NCBI GenBank assembly: GCA_025232375.1
Contig: CP060419.1
Location: forward strand, 495,001 to 559,000
Length of the DNA stretch: 64,000 bases
Source: Pseudoxanthomonas sp. NC8
Lineage (GTDB): Bacteria; Pseudomonadota; Gammaproteobacteria; Xanthomonadales; Xanthomonadaceae
Direction: 5' to 3'
The notes beneath the pieces are model-generated. The model did no database searches and was not told the origin of the DNA. It saw only the letters and a program-made list of their open reading frames with translations. The first letter of the stretch is position 1, and each line of letters opens with the position of its first letter. This document shows, in pieces, positions 57,909 through 64,000 of this stretch. A program made the position numbers and the translations under genes.

Positions 57909-59473
57909 ATGCGTTGTACCCTCCCCTTGGCGGCCGCCCCATGGCCGCATTTCTTTCGCCCGCCCTGCATGCCGGTGCGCGGGCCGGGGACGACACGGCC
58001 CGCATCGCCCGCGCCGTCGACGACACCGTGCAGCGCTACGGCCTGCCCGGAATCGCCGTCGGCGTGATCGAGGACGGCCGCATCGTGGCGGTGGAAGCGC
58101 GCGGCGAACTGGCCGCCGGCAGCGGCCAGCCGGTCACGCCGGACACGCTGTTCAAGATCGCCTCCAACACCAAGGCGATGACCGCCGGCGTGCTGGCGCG
58201 CCTGGTCGACCAGGGCAGGCTGCGCTGGGACGACCCGGTGACGAAGTACCTGCCGCAGTTCCGCATGCATGACCCGTGGGTCACCGAACACATGCAGGTG
58301 CGCGACCTGCTGGTCCACAACAGCGGGCTGGGGCTGGGTGCGGGCGACCTGATGCTGTGGCCGGAGCCGAATACCTTCACCCGCGCCGACATCATCGCCG
58401 GTATGGCGCACCTCAAGCCGGTCGGCAGCTTCCGCGCCGAATACGCCTACGACAACCTGATGTACGTGGTCGCCGGCGAAGTCGCCGCGGCCGCAGCGGG
58501 CATGCCCTACGACGAGCTGGTCCGGCGCGAGCTGTTCGGGCCGCTGCGGATGGACGGCTGTCGCGTCGGCGGCTGGAAGATCGCCGAAGCCGGCCGTGTC
58601 GCCCAGCCGCATCGCCGCGTCGACGGGCGCAACGTGCCCGTGCGCGAGGATGGCGAGGTCGTTCCCGACATCACCTCGATGGCCGCCGGCGGGATCCGCT
58701 GCGGCGTCGACGACATGCTCAAGTGGGTCGGCATGTGGCTGGACCCGTCCAACCCGTGGCTGTCGCCGGCGCAGCGCCGCGCGGCCTGGACCGCGCACAT
58801 GCCGATGCCGGTCAGCGAGCGCATGCGCGAATGGGACAACACCCACTTCTCCGCCTACGGCTATGGCTGGCGCCTGTCGGACGTGGGCGGCGAATGGAAA
58901 GTCGCGCACACCGGCACGCTGATGGGCATGTATTCCTCGGTGATCCTGCTGCCGGACCGACGCACCGGCATCGTGATCCTGATCAACGGCGAGGGCGAGG
59001 CCGCGCGCACCGCGCTGGGTAAGGCGCTGCTCGTGCACTACACCGATCCGGGCAATGGCGCTGGCGTCGCGCGCTTCGCCGACCTGCTCGACCGCGAGCG
59101 TGCGCAGCGCAAGGCGTCGCAACCACTGCCGGATACCTCGGCACGGCGACCCGCCACCGGCACCGAGTCGCGCGCGCTGCTCGGCGTGTGGCGCGACCCG
59201 TGGTTCGGCGAAGTGGCGATCTGCCCGCGCACCGACGGCATCGCGTTCGCCTCGGCACGTTCGCCGCTGATGCGCGGCCGCCTGATGCGGGTGGGCGAAC
59301 GCTGGCTGGTGGAATGGGATGACGACAGTGTCGATGCCGAGGCCTTGGCTGCATCCGCCTTCCCCGGCGGCAGCGACGGCGCTACCCTGACCGTCTCGCA
59401 CGTCGATCCGGATGCGGACTTCAGCTACGACTATGGCGACCTGGCGTTCTCCCGGTTGCGCGACTGCCCCTGA
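57909..59473 (+). CDS. beta-lactamase-fold serine hydrolase, third copy (one early frame break)
   Basis: About 520 residues, exported (FLSPALHAGARAG). Mature part: IARAVDDTVQRYGLPGIAVGVIEDGRIVAV, SxxK as SNTK in LFKIASNTKAMTAGVL, DLLVHNSGLGLG, Tyr motif YAYDNLMYVVAGEV, HTG in KVAHTGTLMGM. A C-terminal lipocalin-like domain follows (LLGVWRDPWFGEVAICPRTDGI). The frame changes near 57925 (CCCCTTGG) and the start is tentative. In this locus it may be a D-aminopeptidase or carboxypeptidase on wall peptides. Confidence 0.85.
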
Positions 59474-60201
59474 CGCGGCGCGCGCGCGTCTGCGCGGAGC
59501 GGTCGCGCCGATCCTGGCGATCGTGCTGGTCGCATCGCCGGCAGCGGCGCGGGCCGACGGATCGCCGCGGATCTCGCCCGCGACCGATGCGGCAACCGCC
59601 GGGATGGTCGACGTACGCAGCCTCGCCCCGGACATCGAGGTGGAGATGCGCTATGCCGGCGCGAACAACTTCACCGGCAAACCCGTGCCCGGCTACGAGG
59701 CCGACCGCTGTTACCTGCTCGAACCGGTCGCGCAGGCGCTGGCACGCGTGCAGGCCTCGCTGCGCGCGGAAGGCTGGGTTTGCGCGTCTACGACTGCTAC
59801 CGGCCCGCCCATTCGGTCACCAGCTTCATGCGCTGGGTCGGCGAACCGGACGATCCGGCGCTGAAGGCGCGCTGGTACCCGAACGTGGACAAGGCCCGGT
59901 TGACCGAGGGCTACATCGCCGAGACGTCCGGCCACAGCCGCGGCGCGACCACGGACCTGACCCTGGTGCGTTGCGACGGCCAGCGCTGCACGCCGCTGGA
60001 CATGGGCACCTCGTTCGACTTCTTCGATCCGCTGGCGCATACCGACGATCCGCGGACCACCGTGGCGCAGCGCGCCAACCGGATCGCCTGCGCGAGGCGA
60101 TGGCCGCGCAGGGGCTGGCCAACTATCCGATGGAGTGGTGGCACTTCACCCTCAGGCCGGAGCCCGACCCGGGCACCGCCTATGACTTCCCGGTGCGCTG
60201 A
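59433..60201 (+). CDS. VanX-type D-Ala-D-Ala dipeptidase (M15D), frame-broken
   Basis: About 255 residues with a signal peptide (APILAIVLVASPAAARA). MVDVRSLAPDIEVEMRYAGANNFTGKPVPGYEADRCYLL, LRVYDCYRPAHSVTSFMRWV, GYIAETSGHSRGATTDLTLV (zinc His and Asp) and MEWWHFTL (Glu and the third ligand His) are complete M15D motifs. It hydrolyses D-Ala-D-Ala, feeding the wall-peptide pathway. Breaks at about 59777 and 60083. The start at 59433 overlaps the previous gene by 41 bases and is uncertain. Confidence 0.88.
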
Positions 60202-60391
60202 TGTCGCGCTGGATCGACCTGCAGTGCCCATACTGCGGAGAGCCCATCGAGGTTGTGGTGGACGACAGCGCCGGCCATGGGACTACATCGAGGATTGCCA
60301 GGTCTGCTGCCGTCCGATCGCGATCAGCGTGCGACTGGACGAGGAAGACGGGGAGCCGCGCGTGCGCGCACGGCGCGAGGACGAGGCCTGA
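60201..60391 (+). CDS. CPXCG-motif small zinc-ribbon protein (one frame break)
   Basis: About 62 residues. MSRWIDLQCPYCGEPIEVVVD (CPYCG) and DCQVCCRPIAISVRLDEEDGEPRV (CxxC) form a zinc ribbon. The ATG overlaps the dipeptidase stop by one base, so it is coupled. The frame changes at about 60272. Function of the family is unknown. Confidence 0.85.
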
Positions 60392-60450
60392 GCGGAGCGG
60401 CCCCGGGCGGCGGCGTTTAGACTGGCGCTCCTTCCACGCTTGCGCCCCCG

Positions 60451-60861
60451 ATGAACCTGCCCCTGCATACCGGCCTGCTTGGCGCCCTCGAGGCGTGCCT
60501 GATCGCGTTCCTGATCGGCGTGCTGGTGTACGCGCTGTGGGCGTGGGTGTGCCGCCGTGGCGGCCTGACCGTGGCGCATGCGGTCGGTTGGGGGCTGCGA
60601 TCGCGGTCGCCGTCGCCGCCGGGCTGGACAGCTGGAACCTGTTCTCTGGGCATGTCGCGGCTGGAATCGCCGCTGTACGCGCGGCTGGCGCTGGCCGGCA
60701 TCCACGATCCGGATTTCCTCGGCGTGCGGGTGCTGCTGCAGATCATCGGCGCGATGACCGGCACGGTGGCCGGCTGGTGGCTGTTCAGTGGCCGTCTGGC
60801 CGGCCACGATCGCGAACATGCGGCCGATACGTCGGCGGACACCGACAAGCCGCTCGATTGA
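60451..60861 (+). CDS. small membrane protein (frame-broken)
   Basis: About 138 residues with helices LLGALEACLIAFLIGVLVYALWAWV, VGWGLAIAVAVAAGL, YARLALAGIHDPDFLGVRVLLQIIGAMTGTVAGWWLFSG. The polar C-terminus (RLAGHDREHAADTSADTDKP) is acidic. Two compensating indels lie near 60595 and 60645 (CTCTGGGC for CTCCCTGGGC). TAGACT at 60418 is a possible -10 element. Function unknown. Confidence 0.62.
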   Translation: MNLPLHTGLLGALEACLIAFLIGVLVYALWAWVCRRGGLTVAHAVGWGLRSRSPSPPGWTAGTCSLGMSRLESPLYARLALAGIHDPDFLGVRVLLQIIGAMTGTVAGWWLFSGRLAGHDREHAADTSADTDKPLD

Positions 60862-61049
60862 ACCTGGTCCTAACGGTGCGCTGACGCATCGGTAGCGGGG
60901 CGGGTAATTGCTGCGGGGACCGCTGTGGTTAATGCCGCGTAGACGCCGCGATCGTGGCGCAAGCGTGGTTCATGGGCGAGCGGGCAGGGTCGCGTGGTGA
61001 CTGCCGGGTGCAGCTCACGCATACCCTCCACCGATGCAGGATCCACACC

Positions 61050-61401
61050 ATGAACAGCAACACGCGCCTCATCACCGGTTTTCTGGTCCTGGGCATGGTC
61101 GCCGCCGCTCCGCTGGCGGTTGCCCAGCAGGGCACGCCGACGACCAGCGGGCAGAAACCCCCGCCGACCACCGAAACGGGCGCCCAGCCGGCACGGCCCA
61201 GCGGCGACGGGCAGGGCCTGAGCTGGGCCGACCTCGACGCCGACGGCAACGGCAACCTCAGCAGGCAGGAAGCGCAGCGCCATGCCGGCCTCAGCAACGT
61301 CTTCGCCGAAGCCGATGCCGACGCCAACGGCGAACTGACCGCGGCCGAATACCGCGGCTATGTCCATAAGACAGCAGAAGACCTCGGCGACACCCGGGTA
61401 A
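61050..61401 (+). CDS. exported EF-hand protein (break near the end)
   Basis: About 116 residues. Signal peptide LITGFLVLGMVAAAPLAVAQ, a Pro/Thr linker, then two EF-hand loops: LDADGNGNLSRQEA and ADADANGELTAAEY. The C-terminus after RGYVH is uncertain (CATAAGACAGC at 61364); the preferred reading ends at TAA 61399. It is the second such protein after 37009. A strong hairpin follows. Confidence 0.75.
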
Positions 61402-61406
61402 CGGAC

Positions 61407-61434
61407 GCGGGAGCGTGCCGCTGCGCGCTCCCGC
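61407..61434 (+). terminator. hairpin after the EF-hand gene
   Basis: GCGGGAGCG pairs with CGCTCCCGC (9 bp) around TGCCGCTGCG, followed by CTTCC. A typical GC-rich terminator without a long T-run. Confidence 0.6.
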
Positions 61435-61518
61435 CTTCCCGCCGAGGCCGGCCGCGGACGGGTCGCCGCCGCATGGACACTGCTATCCTGCGCGTCCCCA
61501 CGCATCCGCTGGTGCTCC

Positions 61519-62251
61519 ATGCGCGACATCCGCCTTGGTCGGCTTCGACGGCGACGACACCCTCTGGCGCAGCGAGGACTACTACCGCGCGGCCGAGAAG
61601 CAGTACGAGGAGATCATCGGCCGCTACATCGACCTGCACGACGCCGGCACGCTGCGCCACCTGCTCGAGGTCGAACGCCGCAACCTCAAGGTGTTCGGCT
61701 ACGGGGTCAAGGGCATGACCCTGTCGATGATCGAGGCGGCGATCGAACTGACCGACGGCCGGGTCACCGCGCGCGACCTGCAACAGGTGGTCGAGATCGG
61801 CCGGGCCACGCTGCAGCATCCGGTCGAGCTGATCGACGGCATCCGCGAGGCGGTGAGCGAGATCGCCGCGGAGCTGCCGGTGGTGCTGGTGACCAAGGGC
61901 GACCTGTTCCACCGGGAGGCCAAGATCGCCAGCTCCGGACTGGTCGACCTGTTCCCGCGCATCGAGATCGTGTCGGAGAAGGACCCTCCGACCTACGCGC
62001 GGGTGCTCGCGGAATTCGGGATCGACGCCGCGCAGTTCGTGATGGTCGGAAATTCGCTGCGCTCGGACATCGAACCGGTGGTGCGGCTGGGCGGCTGGGG
62101 CGTGCACATCCCCTATCCGATCACCTATGGGCGCACGAGGACGAACATGGCCTTGGCCGAAGCGCACCCGCGCGTGCGTTCGGTCGATACCGCCACCCAA
62201 CTGCCGCAAGCCGTGCGCGAAATCGTGACGGCCGTGCGAAACGCCGGCTGA
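61519..62251 (+). CDS. HAD-superfamily hydrolase (one frame break)
   Basis: About 243 residues. Motif I VGFDGDDTLW (nucleophile Asp, with Asp at +2) is joined to MRDIRL across CCTTGG at 61535 (CCTGG restored gives DIRLVGFDGDD). Motif II/III: LPVVLVTKGDLFHREAKI, EIVSEKDPPTYARVLAE; motif IV VMVGNSLRSDIEPVV. Cap region YRAAEKQYEEIIGRYID. A phosphatase of unknown substrate. Confidence 0.9.
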
Positions 62252-62359
62252 ATGCGTCTGGTGCTGTCGTGACCGGTAACGGTTACAGCGGCGCCGATTA
62301 AATTGCGGTTCACCAGAAAAATCGCAACGTCATTGCAACGACCACCTCGGAGCGCTGCC

Positions 62360-62818
62360 ATGACTGCCATCACTTCGCTTGCCCGCTCCCGCAATGCCGC
62401 ATGGATCCGCGGCGCCCTGCTGGCCACCGCCCTTGCCGGTGCTGCCGCCGTGCTTCCGGCGACCCGCGCGGAGGCGTCCGAAGTGATGGTCCGTGTGGAC
62501 CTGGGCGTGGCCGACGTGATCTTCCGCAGCGGCAACCCGTACTACTACGAGCACGGCTACTACCGGCCGGTGTACGTGGAGTACGACCACTGGCACCGCC
62601 CGCGCTACTACCGTTATGCGCCGCGGCCGGTGGTCTACCACCACGCACCACGGCCGCGCTACTACTACGACGCGCCGCCGGCGCATTACCGGGTCAGCTA
62701 CGACGACCACCACCATGATCACGGCCGTGGCCACGATCACCACGACCGCGATGGCCACCACGGCAAGAAGGGGCATGGCCACGACAAGCATCGTGGCGGT
62801 CGCGGCTGGAGCGATTGA
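62360..62818 (+). CDS. exported His/Tyr-rich protein
   Basis: Intact 152 residues. Signal peptide (GALLATALAGAAAVLPATRAEA), then VRVDLGVADVIFRSGNPYYYEHGYYRPVYVEYDHWHRPRYYRY, and a tail with repeated HH/DHH/HDHH words (SYDDHHHDHGRGHDHHDRDGHHGKKGHGHDKH). The His tail suggests metal binding (Ni, Zn or Cu). No family recognised. GTAACGGTTAC at 62276-62286, upstream, is a near-palindrome of unknown role. Confidence 0.75.
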   Translation: MTAITSLARSRNAAWIRGALLATALAGAAAVLPATRAEASEVMVRVDLGVADVIFRSGNPYYYEHGYYRPVYVEYDHWHRPRYYRYAPRPVVYHHAPRPRYYYDAPPAHYRVSYDDHHHDHGRGHDHHDRDGHHGKKGHGHDKHRGGRGWSD

Positions 62819-62972
62819 CGGTTGGCGCGTGCGGCGGCTGCATGGACTGGCCAGCTCTGCCACGGGCACTCGCTCCCCGTGCGTCGAGCCGGCGCGATCC
62901 GGGCCGGTAGCTGTCCAGGGTGAAGCCAGGCGCCGGCTGACAGCTTCCGGATGCCTGCGGCAGAATCGTCCC

Positions 62973-63533
62973 ATGGCCCGCCTGCCGCCCCTGAACCACC
63001 TGCCGCTGCGCATCGCCCGCGGCGCTCGCTCTCGCGGTGCCGGTGGTCCATGCGGCAGGCCAAGGCGGCACCCGCTGCCGCCCCGGCGATCGAGGACGCA
63101 CGCCCTTGGCCATGTCACCGGCGATGGCTGGCTCGACGACCGCTTGGCCGACATCGATGACTATGCCGCGCGCCATCCCGACGCCTTCGCCGCCGAGCTG
63201 GAACGTTACGCCGGCGTGCGGCGCGCCTATGTGCGGGGCCTGCTCGTGCAGCCCGGGTGGAGCGGAGGCGACGCCTGGTTCGCGTGCTTCCTGGCCCGGG
63301 CCACCGACGCGACCTGCCGCAGCGTGGTGCGCGCGCGTACCCGCGCGGGGCTGGACGCGGACTGGCAGGAGGTCGCGGCCGGATCGGGCGCACGCCCCGG
63401 CTCGGACGCCTATGCCGCGCTGCGCCTGGCGCTGGCCGACAGCTACCGGCGCTGGGCACGCCCGCTGCAGCCCGATGCGGCGTTGACCCGCGCGCTGCAG
63501 CAGCGCGGGCAACGCGAGCCGCAGGAACACTGA
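62973..63533 (+). CDS. hypothetical exported protein (frame-broken at N-terminus)
   Basis: About 185 residues. MARLPPLNHLPLRIA, then ALALAVPVVHAAGQ in a second frame (signal peptide), then GHVTGDGWLDDRLADIDDYAARHPDAFAAELERYAGVRRAYVRGLLV and GGDAWFACFLARATDATCRSVV. CCAAGG at 63060 and CCTTGG at 63110 (for CCAGG and CCTGG) explain the N-terminal breaks. Two cysteines could pair. Similar proteins occur in xanthomonads; function unknown. Confidence 0.6.
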   Translation: MARLPPLNHLPLRIARGARSRGAGGPCGRPRRHPLPPRRSRTHALGHVTGDGWLDDRLADIDDYAARHPDAFAAELERYAGVRRAYVRGLLVQPGWSGGDAWFACFLARATDATCRSVVRARTRAGLDADWQEVAAGSGARPGSDAYAALRLALADSYRRWARPLQPDAALTRALQQRGQREPQEH

Positions 63534-63556
63534 TCGCCGGCGATCGCGGCGCCGCG

Positions 63557-64000
63557 TCAGCTCATCAGCAGGACGATGACGCTGCCCCATAGGTGGTGAG
63601 GAACACGTGGGCGATGGCGACCGAACCGGAATAGCCGATCACTGCAATCGCGCTGCCGCTCTTTTCCTGCAGCGCGGCCAGCCCGGCGGTGAAGGTCTGC
63701 GCGCCGGAGATGGCGCCCAGCAGCAGGATCGGGTTGATCTTCAGCACCTTGCGGCCGAACCACAGTCCCGCCATCAGCGGCACCATGGTCACCACCACGC
63801 CACCGAACAGCAGGCCCAGGCCCGACTCGCGCACCGCCGGCAGGAAGTGCGGGCCCGCACCGAGCCCGACCATGGCCACGAAACCGGTAAGGCCGAAGGA
63901 CTGCATGAACTTGACCGCGCTGTCCGGCACGCGCCCGAACAGCGGTCGGTGCGCGCGGATGTGGCCGGTCACGATTCCGGCCAGCAGCGCGCCGACGCTG
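63557..64000 (-). CDS. AspT/YidE-type transporter, C-terminal part (runs off the end)
   Basis: C-terminal 146 residues of an aspartate:alanine-exchanger-family (AAE/AspT) membrane protein; the 5' part lies beyond 64000. SVGALLAGIVTGHIRAHRPLFGRVPDSAVKFMQSFGLTGFVAMVGLGAGPHFL, ILLLGAISGAQTFTAGLAAL, SGSAIAVIGYSGSVAIAHVFLTT. The last residues WGSVIVLLMS are displaced by CCTATGGGG at about 63588 (for CCTGGGG). Probably exchanges amino or organic acids. Confidence 0.85.
   Translation of the reverse strand, partial: QRRRAAGRNRDRPHPRAPTAVRARAGQRGQVHAVLRPYRFRGHGRARCGPALPAGGARVGPGPAVRWRGGDHGAADGGTVVRPQGAEDQPDPAAGRHLRRADLHRRAGRAAGKERQRDCSDRLFRFGRHRPRVPHHLWGSVIVLLMS

Noticed and set aside
1..64000. Programmed frameshifting or stop read-through as an explanation for the broken genes
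   Set aside because: Breaks occur in some 50 unrelated genes on both strands, always at the same DNA word, with plus and minus shifts. Sequence error explains this better.
1..64000. Mass pseudogenisation of the region
   Set aside because: Codon structure and catalytic residues are intact on both sides of every break, and there are no large deletions or transposons.

Overview
The window is about 70% GC. Its gene content fits the Xanthomonadaceae/Lysobacteraceae (a Luteimonas- or Lysobacter-like gammaproteobacterium): a carboxypeptidase-regulatory-type TonB receptor, a QEGLA-motif protein, several serine hydrolases, DUF3300/DUF2950 proteins, and many small secreted proteins and lipoproteins. 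The genus is an inference. I see no rRNA, tRNA, CRISPR array, insertion sequence or prophage.

The dominant feature of the sequence is technical. About 50 of the roughly 70 genes change reading frame at least once. Almost every break that I could place lies on a CCAGG/CCTGG site that now reads TAAGG, CTAAGG, CCAAGG, CCTTA, CCTTAG, CCTTGG, CCTATGG, or CCWGG with a C gained or lost. Undoing the change restores family motifs. This looks like consensus error at Dcm-type methylated CCWGG sites, probably in a long-read-only assembly, and not mass pseudogenisation. Broken genes are therefore listed as one CDS spanning all their pieces, with the breaks noted.

Layout. 0-10.6 kb: an acetyltransferase, a GH39 glycosidase, a serine hydrolase, an LPMO-like secreted protein, several small exported proteins, an FKBP and a phasin-like protein, with a dispersed GGGGTCAGGTTCACTT repeat family between them. 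10.6-24.4 kb: a methyltransferase, NTF2-like and YCII proteins, a QEGLA-motif protein, a second serine hydrolase, a beta-propeller protein, a GNAT, DUF4826, DUF1615, GFA and DUF1456 proteins. 24.4-31.5 kb: an ArsR/SRPBCC pair with two operators, a Ca2+/H+ exchanger followed by an ion channel, a six-bladed-propeller protein, an FAD monooxygenase, a DedA-like protein, a polysaccharide deacetylase and a VOC protein. 31.7-44.1 kb: an OmpA-like protein, DUF3300 and DUF2950 proteins, a phasin, EF-hand and cupin proteins, a diguanylate cyclase, DUF1993, GST, 6-phosphogluconate dehydrogenase, Gfo/Idh and BON proteins.

44.3-60.4 kb holds a GH3 glycosidase, a few small genes, and then the most coherent system in the window, a probable cell-wall peptide salvage locus. 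The leftward arm encodes an SH3-NlpC/P60 peptidase, an L-Ala-D/L-Glu-type dipeptide epimerase, an RpiR/MurR-type regulator, an L,D-transpeptidase-like protein and a glutamate/dicarboxylate symporter. The rightward arm encodes a transglutaminase-like protein, a TonB-dependent receptor, a beta-lactamase-fold hydrolase, a VanX-type D-Ala-D-Ala dipeptidase and a CPXCG protein. The arms diverge from an AT-rich gap with palindromic sites. The window ends with EF-hand, HAD, His/Tyr-rich and hypothetical proteins and the 3' part of an AspT/YidE-type transporter gene.
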